Origin: PRO6 sp035565775
GTDB taxonomy: Bacteria; Pseudomonadota; Alphaproteobacteria; Rhizobiales; Xanthobacteraceae
Direction of reading: 5' to 3'
Length of the DNA stretch: 64,000 bases
Assembly: GCA_035565775.1 (NCBI GenBank)
Contig: DATMRW010000023.1
Span: 248,001-312,000 of the forward strand
Part shown: piece after piece, positions 9,236-15,807 of the stretch
How the letters are laid out: each line of letters opens with the position of its first letter
How positions within the stretch are numbered: position 1 is the first letter of the stretch
Position numbers and translations under genes: made by a program
The notes under the pieces: generated by a model
The model's input: the letters and a program-made list of their open reading frames with translations, nothing else
Told to the model about the DNA's origin: nothing
The model's database searches: none

Positions 9236-9394
9236 CGGCAGTCTCGCATGAAAAAGATCTGACCCTTCCTAGACAGGATCGCTGCGAGGGGAAACCGATA
9301 TTCGGCCTGATTTTGCGCTGGAGCAATGTCGGGGCAAGGATCGCGCCTCAACCGCTGCTCCGCGGCGACGATCCGGCGCTTGCGGCGATGAATT

Positions 9395-9423
9395 CCGCAT
9401 TCCCCGTTGGTCGGGGAATGCGG
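9395..9423 (-). terminator. Perfect 11-bp hairpin after ecfG
   Basis: CCGCATTCCCC (9395-9405) pairs exactly with GGGGAATGCGG (9413-9423) across a 7-base loop, 10 bp after the ecfG stop. On the minus strand it is followed by AATTC rather than a T-run, so it is either a weak intrinsic terminator or a 3' stabilising hairpin of the nepR-ecfG message. Confidence 0.55.
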
Positions 9424-9432
9424 TCGCACTCG

Positions 9433-9975
9433 TCAGTTGTTGGTGATTACGGCGCGAACCGTCTTATCGGGGCCAAGATCGTCGGAGCTGTCGACGTAGA
9501 GGATCGCGCTGAGCTTGGTGCGGGCGCGATTGACGCGGCTTTTGATCGTCCCGACCGCGCAGCCGCAGATGGCTGCCGCATCTTCATAGGAAAAGCCCGA
9601 GGCTCCGACCAGGATCAGAGCTTCGCGCTGGTCCTGCGGCAGTTTTTCCAGCGCTGCCCGAAATTCCTCGAATTCGAGATGGGCGCTCTGGCCGGGCTGG
9701 GTCTTGAGCGTCTTGGCATAGCTGCCGTCGGCGTCCTCGACCTCGCGGCGGCGCTTGCGATAGTCCGACCGAAAGAGGTTGCGCAGGATGGTGAAGAGCC
9801 AAGCGGGCAGGTTCGAGCCCGGTTGGAAGGAGTCGATGTTGGCCAATGCCCGGAGCAGGGTTTCCTGCACCAGATCGTCGGCGCGATCGGCACTGCCGCT
9901 GAGCGAAATGGCAAAGGCGCGCAGGTTCGGCACGGCCGCCAGCAGATCATCTCTGAGTGAATCGGTGAGAGGCAT
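9433..9975 (-). CDS. ecfG: ECF sigma factor EcfG (general stress response)
   Basis: 180 residues. Sigma region 2 (about 17-78) carries R-A-D-D-L-V-Q-E-T and a W-L-F-T-I-L-R-N segment; region 4 (about 108-155) has the helix-turn-helix with G-T-I-K-S-R-V-N-R-A-R. It matches the ECF15/EcfG group, which drives the alphaproteobacterial general stress response at GGAAC...CGTT promoters. The ATG overlaps the nepR stop (TAATG), so it is translated with its anti-sigma factor. phyR lies divergently upstream. Candidate self-type promoters are found nearby, consistent with autoregulation. Confidence 0.96.
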   Translation of the reverse strand: MPLTDSLRDDLLAAVPNLRAFAISLSGSADRADDLVQETLLRALANIDSFQPGSNLPAWLFTILRNLFRSDYRKRRREVEDADGSYAKTLKTQPGQSAHLEFEEFRAALEKLPQDQREALILVGASGFSYEDAAAICGCAVGTIKSRVNRARTKLSAILYVDSSDDLGPDKTVRAVITNN

Positions 9976-10211
9976 TAGTCACTCCCCTCTTCGTCAGCAG
10001 ACAGACCGTGCGCGGCAGCCTCGGCGCCTGCCCCGCCAACGCTCCCCGCCGTGGCGGGGTCCATCTGGCGAAGTAGGACAGCGAACCGTTCCGGAACGCC
10101 TTGTTTGACCACATCGTCATACATGGCCCGGAGCTGGTGTCCGATGCGGGCCTGGATTTCGGAATTCAAACCGCCCTTGGGCCGGGGCGGTTGAGCTTTT
10201 GTGTCTTTCAT
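9975..10211 (-). CDS. nepR: Anti-sigma factor NepR
   Basis: 78 residues from the ATG at 10211; a GTG at 10241 would add ten residues. The conserved core runs from about residue 14 to 50: N-S-E-I-Q-A-R-I-G-x-Q-L-R-A-M-Y-D-D-V-V, then Q-G-V-P-E-R-F. NepR holds EcfG inactive until phosphorylated PhyR binds it by sigma-factor mimicry. Stop overlaps the ecfG start by one base. No clear Shine-Dalgarno precedes either start. The acidic C-terminal tail ends in E-E-G-S-D. Confidence 0.92.
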   Translation of the reverse strand: MKDTKAQPPRPKGGLNSEIQARIGHQLRAMYDDVVKQGVPERFAVLLRQMDPATAGSVGGAGAEAAAHGLSADEEGSD

Positions 10212-10311
10212 GGGGAGGCGATCCGTCAGGGTTTTCAACACCTTAGCGATGAGGTTTCACGGCCGTCTGGTGAGCTTTCCACGGCTTTCGCAGCAGCCTG
10301 AACCGAGACGT

Positions 10312-10336
10312 AATGCCCCCCAGGTCCAAAAGTTCC
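10312..10336 (-). promoter_or_regulatory. EcfG-type promoter for nepR-ecfG
   Basis: On the minus strand GGAAC (10336-10332), 16 bases, then CATT (10315-10312): one mismatch from the GGAAC-N16/17-CGTT consensus of EcfG. It would start transcription about 95 bases before the nepR ATG, giving autoregulation. Its -35 forms an inverted repeat with the -35 of the phyR-facing promoter. Confidence 0.6.
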
Positions 10337-10344
10337 GGCCCAAG

Positions 10345-10370
10345 GGAACTTTTGTTCAAAGCGCGCGTAA
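10345..10370 (+). promoter_or_regulatory. EcfG-type promoter facing phyR
   Basis: GGAAC (10345-10349), 16 bases, CGTAA (10366-10370): one mismatch in the -10 from CGTT. The two divergent -35 elements form AAAAGTTCC / GGAACTTTT around a central GGCCCAAG. It would leave a leader of about 250 bases before phyR. Confidence 0.55.
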
Positions 10371-10622
10371 TTATCCTCGCAAGGGGTCGCTGAGAATAAT
10401 TAGGGTGGTCACTTTTGGGTGTTCGTGCCTTGCCGAGGTCTGGGTGGACGCTGAATTCCGCATGTGCGCCAACGCCCCTGCGGGGCGGATGGGGCTTTTC
10501 AACCTCGGACCCGTCATTACCAAAATCTTTGCAAACATATCCGGTTGGGCCGATGATGCCCGGCCAACTGATCACAGCGGTCTTTCGAAGCTGAGCTGAT
10601 GTCTTTGGACAAGGAAAAGAAA
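10371..10622 (+). other. Long structured leader before phyR
   Basis: No convincing gene. Two hairpins are visible: CGCCCC (10473-10478) with GGGGCG (10482-10487), and GTTGGGCCG (10543-10551) with CGGCCAAC (10561-10568), the second ending about 40 bases before the phyR ribosome site. A 45-codon open frame from an ATG at 10462 to 10599 has no ribosome site and no recognisable composition. Confidence 0.4.
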
Positions 10623-11426
10623 ATGTCTCGATCACAGGTCGTTGCCGAACATCTCCCCATGCTGCGGCGCTATGCCCGCGCCCTGACTGGCAATCAGTCG
10701 TCGGGTGATGCCTATGTCGCCGCCATGCTCGAGGCCCTGCTGCAGGACCAGTCACTCCTGCGCGAAAAATTCGGTCCGCGCGTCGAACTGTTTCGGCTGT
10801 TCACGCAGATCTGGAACGTGGTGGGAGTGAACGATTCCGCCGGTCCCGCCGAGCTTTCTCCGCCAGAGCATCGCCTTGCCAATATTACGCCGCTGCCCCG
10901 TCAGGCGTTCCTTCTATTGTCGCTGGAAGGTTTTTCGGAGCATGAGGTCGGCTACATTCTCGACGTCAGCGGCGCCGAGGTGCGCAAGCTGACGGAGGAG
11001 GCCGGGCGCGAGATGGCGGCCGATATCGCGACCGACGTGCTGATCATCGAGGATGAGACCTTCATCGCGATGGATCTCGAAAGTCTCGTGAAGAATCTCG
11101 GCCACAACGTCATCGGCGTCGCGCGCACGCATTCCGACGCGGTTGCGCTGGCGAAAGCGAGAAGGCCGGGTTTGATCCTCGCCGACATTCAGCTCGCGGA
11201 CGGCAGTTCGGGGCTCGACGCCGTCAACGAGCTTCTCAAGGGGATAGAGGTTCCGGTGGTCTTCATCACCGCCTATCCCGAGCGTTTCCTGACGGGCGAG
11301 CGCCCCGAGCCGGCATTTCTGATTTCAAAGCCTTTCCAGCCGGCGATGGTATCGGCGGTGATCAGCCAGGCGCTGTTCTTCCAGCGCAACTCGCGCAGCC
11401 GCTCCTCCCGGATGGCGGCCTCCTGA
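10623..11426 (+). CDS. phyR: Response regulator PhyR (anti-anti-sigma factor)
   Basis: 267 residues from the ATG at 10623, chosen because AAGGA (10611-10615) lies 7 bases upstream; an earlier in-frame start lacks one. Residues 1-125 form a degenerate sigma-factor-like domain that mimics EcfG. From about 132 a receiver domain follows, with the acidic pair in I-I-E-D-E, phospho-acceptor Asp188 in L-A-D-I-Q-L, the F-I-T-A-Y switch and the S-K-P-F lysine. When phosphorylated, PhyR binds NepR and frees EcfG. No HWE/HisKA2 kinase gene is nearby in the window, so the input kinase must be elsewhere. Confidence 0.96.
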   Translation: MSRSQVVAEHLPMLRRYARALTGNQSSGDAYVAAMLEALLQDQSLLREKFGPRVELFRLFTQIWNVVGVNDSAGPAELSPPEHRLANITPLPRQAFLLLSLEGFSEHEVGYILDVSGAEVRKLTEEAGREMAADIATDVLIIEDETFIAMDLESLVKNLGHNVIGVARTHSDAVALAKARRPGLILADIQLADGSSGLDAVNELLKGIEVPVVFITAYPERFLTGERPEPAFLISKPFQPAMVSAVISQALFFQRNSRSRSSRMAAS

Positions 11427-11445
11427 TATCGGCTACGCCTCTCGC

Positions 11446-11476
11446 CGCATGCCTTGCGGCATGCGGGTTTTCCTTA
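11446..11476 (+). terminator. Intrinsic terminator of phyR
   Basis: CCGCATGCC (11446-11454), loop TTGC, GGCATGCGG (11459-11467), then GTTTTCCTT. It lies 20 bp after the phyR stop. Confidence 0.75.
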
Positions 11477-11539
11477 GCTTCAATTTGATTTGAATGGGTG
11501 ACCGTCCGGTTGCGGGACGAAAGCATTCCCTCAAAAAGA

Positions 11540-11573
11540 GTGAAGCGTGGTCCAAGTGGACCACGCTTCACTG
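11540..11573. repeat. Perfect 15-bp inverted repeat
   Basis: AGTGAAGCGTGGTCC (11540-11554) is exactly complementary to GGACCACGCTTCACT (11559-11573) across the loop AAGT. There is no T-tract and it is over 110 bp past the phyR stop, so it is not an ordinary terminator. It could be a dispersed palindromic element or a small RNA hairpin. Confidence 0.7.
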
Positions 11574-11698
11574 CGCCGGCTAGTAGGGGCAGGGGGGATA
11601 ACCGGCGACGCTGGTTAGCGTAGCAATAAGACGTTCGACCCTTCGGTTGGTTCCGGCGTTTTTGGAAAAATTATGCAAAAATTGTGACGCGGTGAATT

Positions 11699-11730
11699 CG
11701 CATCTCTACGTAAATCCGCGTCCCTACGTA
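11699..11730 (+). repeat. 14-bp direct repeat with TACGTA core
   Basis: CGCATCTCTACGTA (11699-11712) recurs as CGCGTCCCTACGTA (11717-11730) with two mismatches and an 18-bp period, 83 bp upstream of the following ATG. Tandem near-palindromic sites of this kind often bind a dimeric regulator; which one is unknown. Confidence 0.5.
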
Positions 11731-11812
11731 TGAGCAGCGAGAACCCCAAACGCCGGTCGCGCGTTATCCGCGCAGATTGCATCCCATGAAAATGCGATTT
11801 GCAGAGGGTGAC

Positions 11813-12250
11813 ATGTTCAGAGCATCGGCAGGATTCGCGAGCGTGCTTGCCGCCGGCGTGGCGGTTGGCGCATTTCATTTTTTGGTTGCGCCGGGCGTCG
11901 CCGATGCGTTCGGAAATAGCCTGACCAATGGCTTTGCGGCGCCGCCGCCCGCCATCGTTTCGCAGGCCGGTGCCATCAACCGCACGGCCAAAACCGACAG
12001 GTTGGCGATCCGGCAGGACGGGAAGGGCGCGGAAGCACAGCGCACCGTCACCCTCAAGCCGTTCGGGATGAGCGACACGTTGATCGTTTTTCGCCTAGCC
12101 GAGAACAAGGACCGGGCGACCTCGACCCGCAAGCCGGTTCCGCTCCCGCCAACCCCTCCGGCGGCCAGGCCGCTACTCGCCTGCGAATCGCCTGTCAGTC
12201 TGATGGCGGAGGCGGCGCGGCATCTCGGTCCGGGCCGCTGTGTGACCTGA
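11813..12250 (+). CDS. Hypothetical exported protein
   Basis: 145 residues from the ATG at 11813, with GAGGG four bases upstream; an ATG at 11786 is also in frame. The N-terminus (about 1-30) is hydrophobic and signal-peptide or anchor-like. The middle is polar, with a K-T-D-R-L-A-I segment, and a Pro-rich stretch precedes a C-terminal part with two cysteines (C-E-S-P-V-S and G-R-C-V-T). I do not recognise a characterised family; similar small proteins seem confined to this bacterial group. It stands alone between phyR and an excellent terminator. No EcfG-type promoter was found before it. Confidence 0.7.
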   Translation: MFRASAGFASVLAAGVAVGAFHFLVAPGVADAFGNSLTNGFAAPPPAIVSQAGAINRTAKTDRLAIRQDGKGAEAQRTVTLKPFGMSDTLIVFRLAENKDRATSTRKPVPLPPTPPAARPLLACESPVSLMAEAARHLGPGRCVT

Positions 12251-12272
12251 GCCGCGCTGATTGACGGCAGTG

Positions 12273-12298
12273 AAAAGCCCGGCACCGCCGGGCTTTTT
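12273..12298. terminator. Strong bidirectional terminator
   Basis: AAAAGCCCGGC, loop ACC, GCCGGGCTTTTT. The A-run on one side and T-run on the other let it end both the plus-strand gene before it and the minus-strand holin-like gene, whose stop is at 12315. Confidence 0.9.
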
Positions 12299-12314
12299 GC
12301 TTGCGGGATGATGG

Positions 12315-12785
12315 TCACTTTTCGGCGGCGTTATCGTTGCTGGATTTGTGGTTGGCCCAAAGGCCGAGCGCGATACCGCTGACCGCGAGCAGCGGGATCA
12401 GCCGGCGAATGCCGACCGTCCGCATCACCTGCAGGCCGGTTGCCAACACCAGGGGATCGGTCAGTGCAGTCTGTAGCGCACTCTTGGTCCGGTCCTTTGC
12501 CGCCGCCTCCTTCGCAGCCACGCGGGCGGCCTCGGCTGCGCGAGCGAGCTCGGCCTTCTGGCTCATATAGATGCCGCCGATCAGGATGGTGACGAGGAAG
12601 AACGTCGCGGCGCCGGCGAAGCAGGCTTCGATCAGCCCATAGGTCTGGTGCATGTAGATAAACCCGGCCGCGCAAAGAAATGCGAGGAAGATGGCAAAGC
12701 TCAGCCCCGCGAGGGCCACCAGCGAGGTGAGCTGAACGCGGGTGCTGACGCCTTTCCTGAAGTCGTCGATGACTTTGTCGAACAT
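12315..12785 (-). CDS. Holin-like / small two-helix membrane protein
   Basis: 156 residues from the ATG at 12785, preceded by AGGGG; the frame is open farther upstream without support. Residues about 25-50 and 60-78 are strongly hydrophobic helices. A charged Ala/Lys-rich helix (about 80-105) and a third short hydrophobic stretch near the end follow. The arrangement resembles the phage-holin / Holin-X membrane proteins that accompany DUF883 proteins; that assignment is tentative. It lies downstream of the DUF883 gene with a 124-bp gap containing a small hairpin, and is probably co-transcribed with it as a stress-related envelope pair. Confidence 0.75.
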   Translation of the reverse strand: MFDKVIDDFRKGVSTRVQLTSLVALAGLSFAIFLAFLCAAGFIYMHQTYGLIEACFAGAATFFLVTILIGGIYMSQKAELARAAEAARVAAKEAAAKDRTKSALQTALTDPLVLATGLQVMRTVGIRRLIPLLAVSGIALGLWANHKSSNDNAAEK

Positions 12786-12863
12786 GATGGTGCCCCTGAT
12801 CGCTCGATCGTCGATCTGCCGTTCTCTCGTCATGCAGGTGTTTGTCACCCGGCCGAAAATACC

Positions 12864-12884
12864 CGGTGCAGCCGAGCTGCACCG
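12864..12884 (-). terminator. Hairpin between DUF883 and holin-like genes
   Basis: CGGTGCAG and CTGCACCG pair around CCGAG; on the minus strand GGTATTTTC follows. It could partly terminate or process the DUF883 message. Confidence 0.4.
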
Positions 12885-12909
12885 CGTTGGTCGTCAGGAT
12901 GCAGCGGGT

Positions 12910-13293
12910 TTAGCGGCGCCACGTCACGCCGATCAAAAAGCCAAGGCCCACGGCCAGCGCCACGGTGGCGAGGGGGCGTTCGCGCACGACGTCTTCAAGC
13001 GTCTCCGCGACCGAGCTGGCAGCCTCTTGCGCAGCTTCAGCGACCGAGCCACCACGGTCGGAAAGGTCGGAGGCAAGACCCTCGACATTGGAGCGGGCCT
13101 CCCGATAGCTACGCCGGGCTTGCTTGCCCGCTGCGTTGGTGAACGCGGTCAGGGCTTCGGAAAGCTGTTCGGCGAGCGCTGCGAGGTCGTTTTTCACGGC
13201 TGAAAGATCCTTCTGAAGATTTTCGTAGTTTTTCTCGTCGGTCAGCTTGTCGACCGTTTTCTTGATCCCGTCGTCGCTGTCGCTGGAGGCCAT
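12910..13293 (-). CDS. DUF883 family membrane-anchored protein (ElaB/YqjD-like)
   Basis: 127 residues with an excellent ribosome site (CAGGAGAG before the ATG). The body is one long amphipathic, Ala/Glu/Lys-rich helix. It ends in a single C-terminal transmembrane helix with the family signature G-F-L-I-G-V-T-W-R-R. Family members are tail-anchored inner-membrane proteins; E. coli YqjD and ElaB associate with ribosomes and appear in stationary phase or stress. A GGAAC-N17-CATT promoter candidate lies 35-60 bp upstream, so EcfG control is plausible. Confidence 0.9.
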   Translation of the reverse strand: MASSDSDDGIKKTVDKLTDEKNYENLQKDLSAVKNDLAALAEQLSEALTAFTNAAGKQARRSYREARSNVEGLASDLSDRGGSVAEAAQEAASSVAETLEDVVRERPLATVALAVGLGFLIGVTWRR

Positions 13294-13327
13294 CTAAACT
13301 CTCCTGAATTTTTCGGTGTGGCGAAAG

Positions 13328-13353
13328 AATGCCTCGCGCGTCGAAATGGTTCC
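13328..13353 (-). promoter_or_regulatory. EcfG-type promoter for DUF883 gene
   Basis: Minus strand GGAAC (13353-13349), 17 bases, CATT (13331-13328), 35 bp before the ATG. The -10 carries the same CATT variant as the nepR promoter. Confidence 0.55.
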
Positions 13354-13365
13354 GCGCCGCAGTCG

Positions 13366-14472
13366 CTAGGCGTCCGGCAATTGCGGGCCGTCCTCGGGCG
13401 AAAAATGAGCCCAGACGATCAGCCCGATCAGCAAAAGCGGTGAGGACAGGAAAGCGCCGATTGGACCCCACAGCCAGGTCCAGAATGCGAGCGAGATGAA
13501 CACCGCGAGCGCATTGAGCGAGAGCTTGCGGCCGATCACGGCAGGCGTAATGAAGTGCCCCTCGCAAAAGGCCAGGACGGTAAAGCACCCCGCAGCCATG
13601 AGGCCGGCGCCAAGGGTCGCCGCCGTCACCACGCCGATGAGAACGAGCGTGAGGAAGGTGACGATCGGGCCGATGATCGGGATGAAATTCAGCACCGCCG
13701 CGAGCGCGCCGATGCCCGCCGGATTGGGCATTCCGGTGAAGAAGCAGATGACGCCGGTGCCGATGCCGACGCCAAGATTGATCAGCGACACTGTGAGGAG
13801 ATAGCCGCCGAGGCTGCCTTCGACCTCATTTAGGATGCGCAGCATCCGAAGCCGCGAATGATGATCGGAAAACGCCAGTACGAGGCGCTTGCGCAGGTCC
13901 GGCCAGCTCGCGATGAACAGGATGAGCAGAACGAAGAACAGAAGCAACTCGGTGAAGGTTGGCGACAGGAATTCGATGGTCGGCTTCACCCACTCCCCAA
14001 GTTTTGGCATGGCGATCATCCCGCCCGCACCATCGACGGCCGGCGCGGCGCCGATCGCGTACTGGACCTGATGCCATATCGACGTGACGCGATCGATGAT
14101 CTGCAGTTTGTGGCGCAACTGCGTGCCGAGTTCGGGCAGGCGCGGAATCCATTCCATGATCGGCTGGGAAATCATGCCGACGACCAGCCCTGCCAGCGCA
14201 AAGGCGGTCAGCACGATGCCGACGGCAGAAACCGAACGCGGGATGCGCCATCGCTCCAACGCTTTTGCGGCAGGAGAGAGCATCGTGCCGACGATGAAGG
14301 CGGCGACCAGCGGAAGAAGGAATCCGCGTGCAACATAGAGAACGGCAACGATGGAGATGGTGAGCAGCCCTGCCAGGGAGTAGCCGATCAGATCGCTGCG
14401 CCGGATCGCGGGCGGCTGGCTGTTTCGCCGGCGGCCAGCAGGACGGTCGGATCGCTCGCTCACTTCATCCAT
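13366..14472 (-). CDS. AI-2E family transporter (PerM/YhhQ-type permease)
   Basis: 368 residues from the ATG at 14472 (GAGGC five bases upstream). About seven to eight hydrophobic helices: two close to the N-terminus (about 30-70), one near 85-105, then a large hydrophilic loop, and the conserved C-terminal bundle with N-F-I-P-I-I-G-P near residue 265. The superfamily covers AI-2 exporters and Na+/H+ antiporter-like proteins, so the substrate cannot be told. The N-terminus is polar and Arg-rich. Stop is 72 bp before the DUF883 ATG; an EcfG-like promoter candidate lies upstream. Confidence 0.88.
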   Translation of the reverse strand: MDEVSERSDRPAGRRRNSQPPAIRRSDLIGYSLAGLLTISIVAVLYVARGFLLPLVAAFIVGTMLSPAAKALERWRIPRSVSAVGIVLTAFALAGLVVGMISQPIMEWIPRLPELGTQLRHKLQIIDRVTSIWHQVQYAIGAAPAVDGAGGMIAMPKLGEWVKPTIEFLSPTFTELLLFFVLLILFIASWPDLRKRLVLAFSDHHSRLRMLRILNEVEGSLGGYLLTVSLINLGVGIGTGVICFFTGMPNPAGIGALAAVLNFIPIIGPIVTFLTLVLIGVVTAATLGAGLMAAGCFTVLAFCEGHFITPAVIGRKLSLNALAVFISLAFWTWLWGPIGAFLSSPLLLIGLIVWAHFSPEDGPQLPDA

Positions 14473-14533
14473 TTCAGCCTCGGGTGCGCAAGGTTTGGCG
14501 GAGCAAAGCTGCCGGTAACTGCAGTGGGGCATA

Positions 14534-14558
14534 AACAGGGGGCGAGCCTGTCAGTTCC
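14534..14558 (-). promoter_or_regulatory. EcfG-type promoter candidate for AI-2E permease
   Basis: Minus strand GGAAC (14558-14554), 16 bases, TGTT (14537-14534): one mismatch in the -10. It lies about 62 bp before the ATG. Confidence 0.45.
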
Positions 14559-14691
14559 GTCCTGCCCGGTGCGATAATTTCGGCAAGGGCCGCATCAATC
14601 GAAAGCTGCAATCCTTTCCTCCAAAGCGCTGGGCGGGAGATGGATTCTCCAAGTTTGGCCCCAATTCTTCGAGGCTATGAGGCACCGTGTA

Positions 14692-14716
14692 GGAACTGTG
14701 TCTCCTCGGGAGCGTT
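14692..14716 (+). promoter_or_regulatory. EcfG promoter, perfect consensus, for DUF2865 gene
   Basis: GGAAC (14692-14696), exactly 16 bases, CGTT (14713-14716). The start codon is 81 bp downstream. Both hexamer parts match the general stress response consensus without mismatch. Confidence 0.72.
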
Positions 14717-14797
14717 GACGGTCGCTGGTGCTTGACGCTCTAGTCCTCATCGTCGAGGTCGCGGCAGGGATGACAGACATTTTCTCCGGGATTTTGG

Positions 14798-15472
14798 ATG
14801 CCGAAACTGAGCAAATTTTCTGCGGTTTCGCCAGCGCTGTGCATCTGCGGCGCCGCAGCGGTCGTTGCCGGTGTGACGTTGCCCGCGGCTTCCGCATCGG
14901 CACAGAATTTCCTCAACGAGCTGTTCAGCAATTTCGGCTTCGATCCGCGCCCGCCGATCTTTCGCGGCCCGATGCCCGGCGAAGGCATGACGCCGCAAGC
15001 GCCGCCTCCGCCGCCGAGCAGAAGCACCAGCACCGCGTTCTGCGTGCGGACCTGCGACGGCCGGCATTTTCCGCTGACGACCGGCGACAGTGAAAGCCGC
15101 GCGGCGGTGTGCAGCAGCCTGTGTCCCGCCAGCGAGACGAAAGTGTTTTTCGGCTCGAGCATCGAACGCTCCGAAACCAGCAATGGCGAGCCGTATACGA
15201 AGCTGAAGAACGCCTTTCGCTACCGCACCGAGATCGATCCGAAATGCACTTGCGACGGCAAAAACCCCGGCGGCCTCGCCCATATCGATGTCAGTGCAGA
15301 TCCGACGGTCCGTAAGGGCGACATCATCGCCTCGGACGACAAGATGACTGTGATCGGCCACAGCGCGCGAACGAAGCGCGCGTCGCACAGTTCGAGGCAT
15401 TCGCTGTCGCCCTCCGTGCGTTCGTCGCGGGCCTTGGCGCCACGTGAATACGAGTGGCCGCCGGACGATTAG
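14798..15472 (+). CDS. DUF2865 domain exported protein
   Basis: 224 residues. A signal peptide covers about residues 1-35 (ending A-S-A-S-A-Q). A Pro-rich linker leads to the DUF2865 core, recognised by C-V-R-T-C-D-G-R-H-F-P near residue 82, a second C-x-x-x-C pair and a C-T-C-D-G-K motif. The paired cysteines suggest disulfides in the periplasm. After the core the C-terminus is Ser/Arg-rich. The family is found in Bradyrhizobium relatives and has no known function. Control by EcfG is suggested by a perfect promoter match upstream. Confidence 0.88.
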   Translation: MPKLSKFSAVSPALCICGAAAVVAGVTLPAASASAQNFLNELFSNFGFDPRPPIFRGPMPGEGMTPQAPPPPPSRSTSTAFCVRTCDGRHFPLTTGDSESRAAVCSSLCPASETKVFFGSSIERSETSNGEPYTKLKNAFRYRTEIDPKCTCDGKNPGGLAHIDVSADPTVRKGDIIASDDKMTVIGHSARTKRASHSSRHSLSPSVRSSRALAPREYEWPPDD

Positions 15473-15485
15473 CAGTTCCCGCGCA

Positions 15486-15511
15486 GGAACCATCTCCCTG
15501 ACCTCGCGTTT
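15486..15511 (+). promoter_or_regulatory. EcfG promoter, perfect consensus, for small membrane protein
   Basis: GGAAC (15486-15490), 16 bases, CGTTT (15507-15511), 41 bp before the ATG at 15553. It begins only 14 bp after the DUF2865 stop, so the small gene has its own promoter. Confidence 0.75.
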
Positions 15512-15552
15512 CTCCCGACACGACGAGATCAACAGCACAGGCGAGAACATCA

Positions 15553-15714
15553 ATGTCCCTGCTCATCGGAATTCTGATCACGTTCCTTGTCGTGATCCTG
15601 GTGCTCTACCTCATCAACATGCTGCCGCTCGACGGGCGCGCCAAGCAGATCGCTCAGATCGTGGTGATCATCATCGGCGTCGTTTCATTGCTCAAATATC
15701 TCGCGGTGTTTTAG
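15553..15714 (+). CDS. Thivi_2564-type small membrane protein
   Basis: 53 residues, two hydrophobic helices (about 3-23 and 34-52) joined by a short loop, L-P-L-D-G-R-A-K-Q. This hairpin layout matches the small Thivi_2564 membrane family; function unknown. The frame is complete and closely bracketed by a perfect EcfG promoter and a strong terminator, which supports a real stress-induced gene. No strong Shine-Dalgarno precedes the ATG. Confidence 0.82.
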   Translation: MSLLIGILITFLVVILVLYLINMLPLDGRAKQIAQIVVIIIGVVSLLKYLAVF

Positions 15715-15756
15715 GCGGAGGATTTTCCGCAGACGGTCTTCAGGTAATGGGCAAAC

Positions 15757-15784
15757 AAAAACCCCGGCCAAAGCCGGGGTTTTT
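15757..15784. terminator. Strong bidirectional terminator
   Basis: AAAAACCCCGGC, loop CAAA, GCCGGGGTTTTT. It serves the small membrane protein gene on the plus strand and malate synthase (stop at 15808) on the minus strand. Confidence 0.9.
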
Positions 15785-15807
15785 CATTTCGACGATGCGA
15801 AGGAGGG

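Larger units (their letters stand above)
11427..11812. other. Gene-free region between phyR and an exported protein gene
   Basis: Holds the phyR terminator, the long perfect hairpin at 11540-11573 and the 14-bp direct repeat at 11699-11730, both listed separately. No coding frame with a ribosome site was found. Confidence 0.6.

Noticed and set aside
10462..10599. A 45-codon frame upstream of phyR
   Set aside because: No ribosome site, no conserved composition; more likely part of the leader.
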